NCBI GenBank assembly: GCA_002393865.1 | Contig: DGUD01000145.1 | Location: 1-17,228, forward strand | Length of the DNA: 17,228 bases | From: Treponema sp. UBA4319 | GTDB taxonomy: Bacteria > Spirochaetota > Spirochaetia > Treponematales > Treponemataceae | Direction: 5' to 3' | In this document: piece after piece, positions 4,710-14,014 of the stretch | How the letters are laid out: the number at the start of each line of letters is the position of its first letter | Numbering within the stretch: the stretch's first letter is position 1 | The notes under the pieces: model-generated | The model's input: only the letters and a program-made list of their open reading frames with translations | Database searches by the model: none | Told to the model about the DNA's origin: nothing | Translations under genes and position numbers: made by a program

Positions 4710-7700
4710 ATGTACAAGAGTGTAGATACAAAGGCTGATTTTCCCAAGCAGGAGGAAGAAATCCTCGCTTTCTGGGAGAAAAACGGTACGTTCAAGAAGT
4801 CTGTGTCCCAGCGTGAGGGCGCAGAGGATTTCGTTTTCTACGACGGACCGCCATTTGCGACCGGTCTGCCCCATTTCGGGCATTTTATTCCTTCTACGAT
4901 AAAGGATATTATTCCCCGCTACCAGACGATGAAGGGAAAGCACGTGGAGCGCCGCTTTGGCTGGGACTGCCACGGGCTGCCGGTTGAGAACCTGATAGAG
5001 AAGGAGCTGGGCATCAACTCCAAGCATGAGATTGAGGCTTACGGTGTCGCGAATTTCAACGATAAGTGCCGGGCTTCAGTCCTCAAGTACACGTCCGAGT
5101 GGCGCAAGACCATCACGCGTATGGGGCGCTGGGTCGATTTTGACAACGATTATAAGACGATGGAGCCCGCCTACATGGAGTCAATCTGGTGGGTGCTCAA
5201 GTCGCTGTGGGACAAGGGGCTTGTCTATGAAGGCCAGTATATCCTGCCGTACTGCCCCCGCTGCGCTACTGTGCTCGCCACGCACGAGGTCGCGCAGGGC
5301 TACAAGGAGGTGCAGGATCCCGCCGTCACCATCCGCTTTAAGGTGACAAAGGCTCCCGCCGCCATCGATGACCCGGATATGGCGGACGGGCGGACGTATT
5401 TCCTCGCATGGACTACCACCCCGTGGACGCTGCCGTCCAATATGGCGCTCTGCATGGGGCCTGACATCGATTATGTGAAGATTCGCGACAAGGAGAGCGG
5501 CGACTGCTACATCCTTGCCCGGTCACGCCTGCATGCCTACTACAAGGATGAGACGGGCTATGAGATTCTCTATACCCGCAAGGGCACGGATTTCCTGGGG
5601 GCACGCTACGAGCCCCTGTTCCCGTATTTTGCGCAATATGCCGACCCCGCCGCCTGCACGGAGAAATCGAAGCAGCCGTGTACGGAAGGCGCCTTCCGCG
5701 TCTTTGTGGACGGCTATGTCTCTACGGAGGATGGTACGGGCATCGTCCACAACGCCAACGGATTCGGCGAGGACGACAACCGCGTGATGAAGGGAAGCGG
5801 CATCCCGGTGGTCGCACCGATAGATGCGGAATGCCGCTTTACAAAGGAAGTGAGCGATTATGCGGGCGTGTTTGTAAAGGATGCCGACAAGGATATCATC
5901 GCCCGGCTCAAGGCCGAGGGCAAGCTGGTCAAGCGCGAGAGCGTCAGGCACCAGTACCCGCACTGCTGGCGCTGCTCAAGTCCTCTTATCTACCGCGGCG
6001 TGGGCAGCTGGTTTGTGCGTGTGTCAGAGGAGCACGACAAGCTGCTCAAGGCGAACAGCCAGATAAAATGGCAGCCCGCCCATATCAAGGACGGTCGCTT
6101 TGGCAAGTGGCTTGCGGGCGCACGCGACTGGGCAATCAGCCGTAACCGCTACTGGGGCAACCCCATCCCTATCTGGAAATGCGACGACCCTGAATGCGCC
6201 GAGACCGTCTGCGTGGGGAGCCGAGAGGAGCTGAAAAAGCTGAGCGGCGTCTATCCGGACGACCTGCACAAGCAGTACGTGGACAAGATTACCATGCCGT
6301 GCCCCAAGTGCGGCAAGACCATGCACCGCATTCCCGACGTACTGGACTGCTGGTTTGAGAGCGGCTCCATGCCGTACGCGCAGCAGCACTATCCTTTTGA
6401 GAACAAGGACGGCTTCCAGAAGCTCTTCCCTGCGGATTTTATCAGCGAGGGGCTCGATCAGACGCGCGGCTGGTTCTACTCGCTCACGGTGCTTGCGGCG
6501 GAGCTCTTTGACAAGCCCGCGTTCAAAAACTGCATCGTGAACGGCATTGTGCTCGCGGAGGACGGGCGCAAGATGTCCAAGAGCTTGCGCAATTACACGG
6601 ATCCTGTTGAGGCTATCAATAAATTCGGTGCGGACGCAATCCGCCTTTTCCTCATGCACTCTGCTGTCGTGCGGGCGGACGAAATCCGCTACAGCGACGA
6701 CGGTGTGCGGGATGTCATAAAGAGCATTATCCTGCCGCTGTGGAACAGCTACAGCTTCTTCGTGCAGTATGCGAATATAGACGGCGTGACCTGTACCGGG
6801 CACGAGTTTGACTCCAAACTGCCGGACAATCCGCTTGACCGCTGGATTCTTTCCGTCACGCAGAAAATGGTGAAGGATACGACCGCTGCGCTGGAGGACT
6901 ACGATCTGAGCGCCGCTATCGACCCGATGCTGACGTTCATAGACCAGATAAACAACTGGTATATCCGCCGCAACCGCCGCCGCTTCTGGAAAAGCGGGAG
7001 CGACGCGGACAAGCTTGAGGCCTACGGCGCGCTCTATACCGCGCTCAAGACCTTCTGTCTTGTGGCTGCGCCCTTCATTCCTTTCCTCACGGAAGAGATG
7101 TGGCAGAACCTCAGGACTGCTGGAGACCGCGAGTCCGTCCACCTTATGGATTATCCTGTCTACGACGCGCGTTTCCGCGATGAGCCGCTTGAATTCCAGA
7201 TGGCGACGGTGCAGAAAGCCGTCTCCATGGGGCGGAGCCTCCGCAACCAGTTCAACCTGAAGAACCGGCAGCCGCTCCAGTCCGTCGCCCTGGTGACCCG
7301 CAACGGGGAGGAGAAGAAAGTCCTTGCCGCCATGCAGGATACCATCGCCGAGGAGCTGAACGTCAAGCAGGTTATTTTCCACGAACGCGAGGACGAGCTG
7401 GTTGAATACAGCGCAAAGGCGAACTTCCGCGTGCTTGGCAAGCAGCTGGGCGCCAAGATGAAGCTTGCCGCGGCGGAAATCGCAAAGCTCGGCGGGGAGC
7501 ATATCGCGCAGATTCTTGATGGCAAGCCGGTCAGCGTCAAGGTTGACGGCGCGGATGTTGCTCTTGACGCAGAGAACGTTGTCGTGGAGCGCAAGGAAAA
7601 GGAGAATCTGAAGGTCGTGAATGACGGGACGCTGACGGTCGGTCTCGACACGAAGATTACGGACATCCTCAAAAAAGAAGGCTATGCCCGCGATCTTGTC

Positions 7701-7925
7701 CGCGGCATCCAGAACCTGCGCAAGGAGAGCGGTTTTGAGCTCACCGACCGCATCAAGCTCTGCGTCGGCGGGGATCCGGCTCTTAAGGACGCTTTCGGGC
7801 AGTTCAAGGATTTTATCTCCGGCGAGACCCTTGCGCTTTCTGCTGAATGGAAGGATAGTTTGGCTGACGGTACCGTTATCGATGCCGACGACGCAAAATG
7901 GCTTGTCCATGTCACAAAGGCGTAA
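4710..7925 (+). CDS. ileS: Isoleucyl-tRNA synthetase, eukaryote-like type (1071 aa)
   Basis: A class Ia synthetase that attaches isoleucine to tRNA-Ile in the cytoplasm. The Rossmann-fold signatures are present: HFGH as the HIGH motif (residues 55-58, in PPFATGLPHFGH) and KMSKS at 621-625. The CP1 editing domain lies between them, with TTTPWTLPSN and GEDD (353-356). Zinc-site cysteines occur at C182/C185 (YCPRC) and in later pairs (HCWRC, CPKC). The length and long C-terminal extension fit the eukaryote/archaea-like class, which includes the spirochaetal enzymes as I know them; that class is associated with mupirocin tolerance. Start chosen at MYKSVDTKADFPKQ, where homologues begin; AGAGG lies 10 bases upstream. 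An upstream in-frame ATG at 4635 would add 25 unlikely residues. It heads a probable operon, with the next gene 30 bp downstream. Confidence 0.97.
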   Translation: MYKSVDTKADFPKQEEEILAFWEKNGTFKKSVSQREGAEDFVFYDGPPFATGLPHFGHFIPSTIKDIIPRYQTMKGKHVERRFGWDCHGLPVENLIEKELGINSKHEIEAYGVANFNDKCRASVLKYTSEWRKTITRMGRWVDFDNDYKTMEPAYMESIWWVLKSLWDKGLVYEGQYILPYCPRCATVLATHEVAQGYKEVQDPAVTIRFKVTKAPAAIDDPDMADGRTYFLAWTTTPWTLPSNMALCMGPDIDYVKIRDKESGDCYILARSRLHAYYKDETGYEILYTRKGTDFLGARYEPLFPYFAQYADPAACTEKSKQPCTEGAFRVFVDGYVSTEDGTGIVHNANGFGEDDNRVMKGSGIPVVAPIDAECRFTKEVSDYAGVFVKDADKDIIARLKAEGKLVKRESVRHQYPHCWRCSSPLIYRGVGSWFVRVSEEHDKLLKANSQIKWQPAHIKDGRFGKWLAGARDWAISRNRYWGNPIPIWKCDDPECAETVCVGSREELKKLSGVYPDDLHKQYVDKITMPCPKCGKTMHRIPDVLDCWFESGSMPYAQQHYPFENKDGFQKLFPADFISEGLDQTRGWFYSLTVLAAELFDKPAFKNCIVNGIVLAEDGRKMSKSLRNYTDPVEAINKFGADAIRLFLMHSAVVRADEIRYSDDGVRDVIKSIILPLWNSYSFFVQYANIDGVTCTGHEFDSKLPDNPLDRWILSVTQKMVKDTTAALEDYDLSAAIDPMLTFIDQINNWYIRRNRRRFWKSGSDADKLEAYGALYTALKTFCLVAAPFIPFLTEEMWQNLRTAGDRESVHLMDYPVYDARFRDEPLEFQMATVQKAVSMGRSLRNQFNLKNRQPLQSVALVTRNGEEKKVLAAMQDTIAEELNVKQVIFHEREDELVEYSAKANFRVLGKQLGAKMKLAAAEIAKLGGEHIAQILDGKPVSVKVDGADVALDAENVVVERKEKENLKVVNDGTLTVGLDTKITDILKKEGYARDLVRGIQNLRKESGFELTDRIKLCVGGDPALKDAFGQFKDFISGETLALSAEWKDSLADGTVIDADDAKWLVHVTKA

Positions 7926-7955
7926 GGCTGGATTCGACTGTTGTAAGGAGTTTGC

Positions 7956-8897
7956 ATGAGAGTGCTGTTTTCTAGAGAGAATGCTGGCTGTGCGGCGTGG
8001 CTGTCTGCGCTTGTCCTTTCGGCAGCGCTGCTGTCCGGCTGTACCAGCACAAAGAATGCCGCCCCAGCGCCGATAAAGGAAGTCCATCCTTTGGCGCTGT
8101 TGGGAAAGGATTCTGGTATGTACCTGCACATTCCTGTGCAGCAGCATGCCGATTTGACGGCGGCGCTGATTCGCGACAATGTGGAGCAGCTTTCCGAGGC
8201 GAACGCAAAGCGGATTACGCAGTATGTGGAGCATCTTTACATCGGGCTCGGCTCGGCTGCGGACAGCTCCCGTCTGGAGGCGGCAGCCTTGGGCTCTGTT
8301 CCGCAGCTTGGCCTCCGTTCAGTCTTTACCGAGAAGAACGGTTGGGCTCAGAAGGAATACAAGGCCAGATATACAGAGGATTCGCTTGCCTATAACCTTC
8401 CGCATGACTTTACGTACTATACGCGTCAGGACGAGGATATAGAGCTTTCTTTCCTGAGCGATACGATGCTTTGTTTCGCGCAGGATGTCTCGCCCTTGCT
8501 GGACAAGTATGCGCTGGGCGCGGATCTTGCGGAGAGCGACTGCAACGAATGGCTCCAGCAGAAGAGCAACGATATTCTGTTCTATGTGACGCGGCCTGCG
8601 CAGTACCTGAAGCACTTTGTCGGTACTCCGGTGACTTTGGGCTGCGACTCTATGTACGGTAAAATGTACTATGTTCCGGGGCTGAGCGCCTCAAGCGCGT
8701 ATGAGGGAAACTATCTGCTTTCGTTTACGATGCATGTTACGGACAAGCGCACCATGCCGGCGTTCAAGTCCTTGATTTCTATAGCGCTTTCCCCGATGGG
8801 TGCCACCGTTTCCCAGGTGAATGACACGACGCTGGATGTCTCCGGCATTCCTGTCACCCAGAAGCAGATAGAGGAGATGTTCACACGGGGAAAATAA
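7956..8897 (+). CDS. Treponemal lipoprotein downstream of ileS (313 aa)
   Basis: Start at ATG 7956 with AAGGAG 5 bases upstream. The signal peptide ends in lipobox LLSGC (C29), followed by a short flexible [11 protein letters not shown] linker. The rest is soluble, with alternating alpha/beta character and no repeats. Segments such as [20 protein letters not shown] (about residues 50-69) and [11 protein letters not shown] look like an N-terminal strand-helix unit. No enzymatic motif is visible. From memory, T. pallidum has the lipoprotein Tp0453, an outer-membrane-associated protein, next to ileS (tp0452); position and size would fit an orthologue, but I could not compare sequences. It lies 30 bp after ileS and 28 bp before the next gene, so is probably co-transcribed. 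Confidence 0.8.
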   Translation: MRVLFSRENAGCAAWLSALVLSAALLSGCTSTKNAAPAPIKEVHPLALLGKDSGMYLHIPVQQHADLTAALIRDNVEQLSEANAKRITQYVEHLYIGLGSAADSSRLEAAALGSVPQLGLRSVFTEKNGWAQKEYKARYTEDSLAYNLPHDFTYYTRQDEDIELSFLSDTMLCFAQDVSPLLDKYALGADLAESDCNEWLQQKSNDILFYVTRPAQYLKHFVGTPVTLGCDSMYGKMYYVPGLSASSAYEGNYLLSFTMHVTDKRTMPAFKSLISIALSPMGATVSQVNDTTLDVSGIPVTQKQIEEMFTRGK

Positions 8898-8925
8898 GAG
8901 GGCGGTAGCTGCAGCGGAGGTTTTC

Positions 8926-9966
8926 ATGAGCGGTGATAGTGTGATTTTAAAGGCTGAGGATTTGGACGGGTATCTGACGGAAGAGGATCAGAAAGATCTT
9001 CAGGGCTTGCAGATGCTGTACACGGAGGCGATGATGCATTTTGACCCCGTGAACAAGGATGCCATTGTCCAGAAATTCGATGAGATGGGGCACCGGATGC
9101 AGGAAATCTGCGCCAAGCACCCTAATATCAAGGTCTATTCGTTCGTGACGGAGGAGGGCTCTCATGCCGAGGCGAGCAGAGTTATCGCGAAACTCCGCGA
9201 CATCAAGACCGACCATTCCGAATTCTTGTATTACAGCCAGCGTGCCTATGAGATGCTGTTCCGGCTTGCCTATACGGATGTCCATTCGGACAAAAAGAAT
9301 CACATCATCGTCAAAACACCCGTTACCAGTCCGGTGCAGAATTATGCGGTGCATAAGATTCCCGACATCGACAGCAAAATCGAGAATTCCGTCATGTGCG
9401 TCATGCTGCGCGGCGCGCTGCTGCCAAGTATGATTATGTCCAAGGAGATTGAGGAGTATTCTTCCTCCGAATATGTGACTCCCTTTGCCCTGTTCAAGAT
9501 AAACCGGGATGACAGCCGCCATGAGAATGACATGCAGTATATCCTGAACCTGAAGAAGTCATATTTTAACCTTGAGCAGCTTGACGGCAAGGATTTGATT
9601 TTTGCTGATCCGATGAACGCGACCGGCGGTTCCCTTGTGACGGTCGTGAAGTATCTGCTTGCGCAGGGCATCAAGCCCAAGAGCATACAGTTCTTCAATG
9701 TTATTTCCGCGCTGAAGGGCAGCCTGCGGGTGACGCGGGCCCTTGAGAACTGCACCTGCTATACCTTGTGGATGGATCCGGTGCTCAACGGCAGCGCGTA
9801 CATTATGCCGGGCTTAGGTGATGCGGGCGACCGCCTGAACGGTACTGATACGCATGATTCCCCCCGCAACATTATCCAGCTCATCGCTGATTACGGCTCC
9901 AATATAGCGGGCTTGTACCGCTCCCAGCTCCGGCGGATTGAGCAGACGGTTCTTGGTGCGGTGTGA
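8926..9966 (+). CDS. Uracil phosphoribosyltransferase-like protein with N-terminal extension (346 aa)
   Basis: The C-terminal about 220 residues carry the signatures of uracil phosphoribosyltransferase (Upp), which makes UMP from uracil and PRPP: the PRPP loop DPMNATGGS (228-236) and the uracil-binding region [16 protein letters not shown] (292-307). [16 protein letters not shown] (160-175) fits the flexible-loop/helix segment. Typical Upp proteins are about 209 aa; this one has about 120 extra N-terminal residues, mostly helical and charged, with no domain I recognise. PMNATGGS replaces the usual PMLATGGS. Start at ATG 8926, with CGGAGG 5 bases upstream. Its stop overlaps the next start by 1 bp. 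It is probably a pyrimidine-salvage enzyme; a regulatory or altered-specificity PRTase is possible. Confidence 0.85.
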   Translation: MSGDSVILKAEDLDGYLTEEDQKDLQGLQMLYTEAMMHFDPVNKDAIVQKFDEMGHRMQEICAKHPNIKVYSFVTEEGSHAEASRVIAKLRDIKTDHSEFLYYSQRAYEMLFRLAYTDVHSDKKNHIIVKTPVTSPVQNYAVHKIPDIDSKIENSVMCVMLRGALLPSMIMSKEIEEYSSSEYVTPFALFKINRDDSRHENDMQYILNLKKSYFNLEQLDGKDLIFADPMNATGGSLVTVVKYLLAQGIKPKSIQFFNVISALKGSLRVTRALENCTCYTLWMDPVLNGSAYIMPGLGDAGDRLNGTDTHDSPRNIIQLIADYGSNIAGLYRSQLRRIEQTVLGAV

Positions 9967-10556
9967 TGCGTTCATTCTGCCGTCATTCTGCAATGTTGAC
10001 CTGTGTTTGCGCGCTGTGCGCAGCATGCGTTCTCTTTTCCTGCACGAGCAGCGGAATTCCCGGAGAGGACAAAATCCGGGAAGCCAATCTTGCTGCCGAC
10101 TATTACGCGCTTGCCCAGGATTATGAGGCTGCAAAGCAGTATGCAAAGGCTGCTGAGTATTACAAGAAATCCATGGCGAACGAAAGCATCGCAGAGTCCG
10201 CCTACTATAAGACCGGTCGGTGCTACGCGCTGATGGGCAAGTGGTCGCAGGCCGCTGCCATTTACAAGGATATCCTGAGCAAGGATCCCGATAACATGAA
10301 CCTGAAGGTTTCGCTCGCGTATATCTATGCCATGGACGGCAAACAGGGCGATGCGCTCGCATTGTACCAGGATTTGCGTGCCGCCTATCCGAAAGACCCT
10401 TCGCTGCTTAAAAACTATATTCTGGTATTGCTTGCCGACGGGCAGCAGGAGCGCGCGCAAACGCTCTTTTTGGAATTCCAAGAGCAATTCCCGGAGGAAA
10501 GCGAGACTATCGCTATGCTCTCCGCGCGTCTCGCGGAGGGCGCCGGATTACGTTGA
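9966..10556 (+). CDS. TPR-repeat lipoprotein (196 aa)
   Basis: Starts at ATG 9966, overlapping the UPRT-like stop as TGATG; a GTG one codon earlier is an alternative. The signal peptide is cysteine-rich and ends in lipobox LFSC (C26). The mature part is a run of tetratricopeptide-like helix pairs: about residues 43-76 (YYALAQDYEAAKQYAKAAEYY), 77-111 (SAYYKTGRCYALMGKWSQAAAIYKDIL) and 112-145 (AYIYAMDGKQGDALALYQDL), with a partial unit after them. Such lipoproteins usually act as scaffolds for envelope or periplasmic assemblies. It is translationally coupled to the gene before it. Its last 9 bases overlap the 3' end of the opposite-strand gene. Confidence 0.88.
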   Translation: MRSFCRHSAMLTCVCALCAACVLFSCTSSGIPGEDKIREANLAADYYALAQDYEAAKQYAKAAEYYKKSMANESIAESAYYKTGRCYALMGKWSQAAAIYKDILSKDPDNMNLKVSLAYIYAMDGKQGDALALYQDLRAAYPKDPSLLKNYILVLLADGQQERAQTLFLEFQEQFPEESETIAMLSARLAEGAGLR

Positions 10557-12491
10557 CTGCTGCTGCTCTGCTTTTGCTGCTTCGGCGGCAAGATAATTGC
10601 GGTATTTCTCCGGGTTCACTTTGAACGCTACGATGGGGGAGCTGTTGTCTGCGAATGCGTGCTTGAGCGCCTCGGAGGATTCGTTGGCAAGCCTGCTGCC
10701 GGAAATCATGCGCAGCGAGCGGGCTGAGATACCTATGCCGATTTTGAGCGTCTCCTGCCATCTCTCAAGAATCTCGCTGATAGCGGTATAAAGCTCGTCC
10801 GCGCTCTGGAGCGACTGGTCGATGTCCGTATCGGGGAAAATAAGCGTGCAGCCGTCTGCTCCGTATTCAAACAGCAGGTCGGGGAATTTCCCGGTCTGCA
10901 GCAGCAGGGCGCTGATTTCCTTGCCGGCGTCGGAAGCCCAGTCAAGATTCTCGATACGGATAGTGAACAGCGCCAGATCCGTGCTTCCGGACGCGGAGCG
11001 GATCAGCTCGCTGTCAAGGCGCGGAATCATGAAGGTTTCCCAGCTGAATCCTGTTTTGGGGGAGAACAGCCCTTGCTGGCTGGCAGGGGCTTCCTCAGCC
11101 GCTGCGGCGCTTTCTTCGGGAAGGCTTTCTGCCTCTTGCGCAGGCTCTTCTGGCGCTGCGGGCTCGGTATTGTCTGTGGCGGCAGGCACGTCGTCGTGCG
11201 GCGGTGCCAGCTCCGCATCGGGAATCTGGGCTGCATCAGACTCGCCTGCTGCGGGAGCAAAAGGCTCCGTCTCCTGCACGGTAGTATCTCCGGCAAGCAG
11301 TGCTGCCTCTTCGGCGGCGCTCTCTTCAGGAAGGCTTTCCACTTCCTCCGGGATTGCGGAGCTTGGTGTTTCCGGCGTTGCAGCTACGCTATCGTCTGCT
11401 GCGGCAGATGTGTCGTCCTGCGCCGGCGTCTGCTCCGCATCGGCAAGCTGAGGGTAATCTGGCTCGCTTTCTGCTGCGGCAGGTGATTCGGTCGCATTGT
11501 TTTCCGGCTCTGGGGCGCTACTGTCTGCCTGCCTGTCCGTGGCGTTGCCCTCGTCCAGATTGTCCTCTTCGTCCAAGGTCAGCTCAATCCCATCAAAATC
11601 GATATCAGAATCGTCGTCATCGCTGTATGTATCCGTAGCAGAGGAATTGGGGGCGCTGCCCAAAGATGCCCTTGCTGTGCCGTCCTCGCTGTATGTATCC
11701 CCGGCGGGGCGGAATGGCTCCTCTGCGGGCGCTGCGGTCACAAGGGGCTCGGCTTCTTCCTGCGGAGCGTCTGCGGCAGGCGGCTCCCCGGCGATGACCG
11801 TCTGGGCGTCCTCGGCTTCCTTGTCCTCGTGAAGGAGCGTAAAGCCTGTGTCCGCCTCCCCTTCGCTCAGGCGTTCCTCGTCCGGCGCAAAAAATTCCTC
11901 GGACTCCTCCGGCTCCGGGTCGGGCAGGTTGAATTCCTCCGGCTCCGGCACGTCGGGGCTGTCGTCTGCGCTGCCCGTGTCTTTTCCGGGGCTGCCCTCA
12001 AGGTGAGCGTAGATGATGCAGAAAAGGCAGAACAGCGTAAGGCAGAGGGACGCCAGGAAAGCGATGCGCCCCTTGTAGAAGATAGAGGAGGGCTTGAGCG
12101 TATAGACTGCTATACTGAAGACGAGCGGGCTGCCGTCGCGGGAATTCATGTTCGTGCTCGCAGGGTGGATGAATGGCGATGAGACCGCCTGCTGCGCTAC
12201 GATTTGTGATGGATAGGAGATGATATCCTCGGTGCCTCTTGACAGGCTGAAGGATGCTATATCTGACATGTCGCCGACGGATTCCAGGAAGGTATCGACG
12301 AAGGCGTCGCTTCCCAGCTCGTTTACGTTAAGGTTTCTGCTCAGTTCTTTTGTGATGGTGGTGATGCGGCTCTCTGCTTCCTTCTTGCCGCGCCGAGCCT
12401 CAAGTGCGAGCGACAGCACGAAGGCTATGGCGATTATAAAACACAGGGCAATGATGATTCTTGCCGCAGCGGAACTATGCTTATTGCTCAT
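10548..12491 (-). CDS. Two-TM protein with acidic linker and degenerate GGDEF domain (647 aa)
   Basis: TM1 covers about residues 11-30, a predicted periplasmic sensor-like loop 31-141, and TM2 142-163. A Glu/Asp/Ala/Pro-rich linker of about 300 residues follows, then a C-terminal domain (about 480-632) with GGDEF layout: ALFTIRIENLDW, then FEYGADGCTLIFPDTDI where RYGGDEF would be expected (residues 542-548), then IGIGIS (584-589), then ANESSEALKHAF. The signature is GADGC, so the catalytic glutamate is lost and diguanylate cyclase activity is unlikely. It may be a c-di-GMP or nucleotide-binding relic or a structural module. The linker contains a degenerate duplication of about 50 residues, each copy ending SLPEESAA. 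Its start overlaps the DUF115 stop by 4 bp (ATGA). It is the last gene of the minus-strand operon. Confidence 0.8.
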   Translation of the reverse strand: MSNKHSSAAARIIIALCFIIAIAFVLSLALEARRGKKEAESRITTITKELSRNLNVNELGSDAFVDTFLESVGDMSDIASFSLSRGTEDIISYPSQIVAQQAVSSPFIHPASTNMNSRDGSPLVFSIAVYTLKPSSIFYKGRIAFLASLCLTLFCLFCIIYAHLEGSPGKDTGSADDSPDVPEPEEFNLPDPEPEESEEFFAPDEERLSEGEADTGFTLLHEDKEAEDAQTVIAGEPPAADAPQEEAEPLVTAAPAEEPFRPAGDTYSEDGTARASLGSAPNSSATDTYSDDDDSDIDFDGIELTLDEEDNLDEGNATDRQADSSAPEPENNATESPAAAESEPDYPQLADAEQTPAQDDTSAAADDSVAATPETPSSAIPEEVESLPEESAAEEAALLAGDTTVQETEPFAPAAGESDAAQIPDAELAPPHDDVPAATDNTEPAAPEEPAQEAESLPEESAAAAEEAPASQQGLFSPKTGFSWETFMIPRLDSELIRSASGSTDLALFTIRIENLDWASDAGKEISALLLQTGKFPDLLFEYGADGCTLIFPDTDIDQSLQSADELYTAISEILERWQETLKIGIGISARSLRMISGSRLANESSEALKHAFADNSSPIVAFKVNPEKYRNYLAAEAAKAEQQQST

Positions 12492-14014
12492 ATCATACGA
12501 TTATACTGACTTGCATGAGAGTATGCAAGTTTGAAAAGCTCAAAAAACGTATCTTTGCGCAAATTTCTGGATTTTCGGAGGAATGCGATGTAGGGCAGCA
12601 ATGCGTATGCGTCGGCATTCCCCACGGGCAGGCTGTCCTCCGGTATTTCCCTGAGCGCGCCAATCCAGCGGCGCATGAAATCCCCGTAGCAGAAGGATGG
12701 GCGGGCAGGGCCGGGCAGCCCTCCGTCAGCTGCGTCCGCTTTGAGTAGCATGCCGTCCCGCACGGTGTACTGGTGCCGTTCCGCCCATTCGAGCAGCGTC
12801 TTTTTGTAGCCGTCGAGCACGGTGCTGCTGAACGGCCTGCTCAGCGTCCCGGAGAAGGGGCTCTGCGCGGGGCAGGGTTCTACGGGCGCCCGGTACATGA
12901 GCGCCGTGAATGCCGTCTCGGCGCTTGCCGTGCGGGATGCGCGGGCGTAGAACTGTGCGTCGAGGTAGGTACCCCTCGTGTAGGCTTTGCCGCTGCTGTA
13001 TGCGAAGTCTGCCCCGAAGAGCCTGATTTTCCTGAAGCCGGCGAGCCGGGCAAAATCGCATGCCGCTATGGTGACCGTTCCGGAGCCGGTTTCCAGATAA
13101 GGGAGCGCAGCGTCCTCTGCCGCGAGCCGCGAGAGCGGATGCCCGCTGTGCGTGAAATAGACCTGCTGCCCTTTTTGCCTGACAAGTCCGACGGCTTCCG
13201 TGTTCGTGCAGATATCAAAGACAAAGAGGCTCGCGCCCTCGTTGCCGTTCTGCTGCGGGCAGGGAAAGAAGTGCGTGGTGGAGATATGCTGCCCGTCAAC
13301 GGAGACGACCGCATCGGGTGTGATTGAGCGGCTGAGAAGGCTGCCGTACGCCGTGTCGGTGGCGATGATGTAGTAGGAGCCGCGGGATTCCGCCAGCTCC
13401 TGCGCAGAGCGGTCGAGCGAGGGGCCTGCCGCAATGACCGCGGCGGTCTTGCTTGTATCGCAGCGGACGGGCGGGTTCCCGGAAAAAGCCGAGAGGTTGA
13501 GCAGTATGTTCCGCATCCATATCTTCCCGAAGTGGGACTGCACCGAGTAGTCTGCCGAGACGCAGGCAAGGCTTTCCGTGACGATTGCCTTTGCCTCCGC
13601 GCAGATTTCCCTGTTCTCAGCCTCCCATGCGCGCTGCGGCACAAAGAACAAGTCCCCGAAGATGCCCGGCGCATAGTGCGCGATGATGCGCTGCCCCAAA
13701 TCTTTTTTTGCGCAGAGCCATACCGTTCCGTCCTTTTCCGCCAGTTCCCTGACGACGGGAAACTGGCGGCAGAAGGCAAGGCTTTCCTCATCGTCCTCAA
13801 AGGCTATGACTGCGGCATGGGGAATTTCCGCGAGGAGCGAGCGGATATGGAAGCCTGCGCCGATTCCCGCGACGACAAAGAACGCTTCCGCGCAGCCCGA
13901 TGGGAGCGGGAGCCTCTCTGCCTGCGGATTGTATTTTGAGTGCATGGGTTTTCCGCTGGCAAAGACGGGAATCTCGTCACCGCTCTTTGCGGATATCGTC
14001 TGTGTGTAGACCAT
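12488..14014 (-). CDS. DUF115 / MptE-like motility-associated (Maf-type) protein 1 (508 aa)
   Basis: An N-terminal Rossmann-like part (FFVVAGIGAGFHI, residues 45-57, then AVIAFEDDEESL) precedes the DUF115 core: AAVIAAGPSLDRS (191-203), IATDTAYGSLLSRSITPDAVVSVDGQ-type segment (217-242) and RLFGADFAYSSGKAYTRG (331-348). DUF115/MptE-like proteins of flagellated bacteria are annotated as motility associated factors, and several are needed to transfer nonulosonic acids to flagellin. A role in glycosylating periplasmic flagellins is the leading inference here. The product lacks a signal peptide and is cytoplasmic. The start overlaps the stop of the upstream DUF115 gene by 1 bp, and its stop overlaps the next start by 4 bp. 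No flagellar or sugar-synthesis genes lie in the window, so the substrate is unknown. Confidence 0.85.
   Translation of the reverse strand: MVYTQTISAKSGDEIPVFASGKPMHSKYNPQAERLPLPSGCAEAFFVVAGIGAGFHIRSLLAEIPHAAVIAFEDDEESLAFCRQFPVVRELAEKDGTVWLCAKKDLGQRIIAHYAPGIFGDLFFVPQRAWEAENREICAEAKAIVTESLACVSADYSVQSHFGKIWMRNILLNLSAFSGNPPVRCDTSKTAAVIAAGPSLDRSAQELAESRGSYYIIATDTAYGSLLSRSITPDAVVSVDGQHISTTHFFPCPQQNGNEGASLFVFDICTNTEAVGLVRQKGQQVYFTHSGHPLSRLAAEDAALPYLETGSGTVTIAACDFARLAGFRKIRLFGADFAYSSGKAYTRGTYLDAQFYARASRTASAETAFTALMYRAPVEPCPAQSPFSGTLSRPFSSTVLDGYKKTLLEWAERHQYTVRDGMLLKADAADGGLPGPARPSFCYGDFMRRWIGALREIPEDSLPVGNADAYALLPYIAFLRKSRNLRKDTFFELFKLAYSHASQYNRMI

Noticed and set aside
6024..8234. 736-aa minus-strand open frame across ileS
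   Set aside because: Opposite strand of an unmistakable isoleucyl-tRNA synthetase and lipoprotein gene; the translation is Arg/His/Val-rich shadow sequence.
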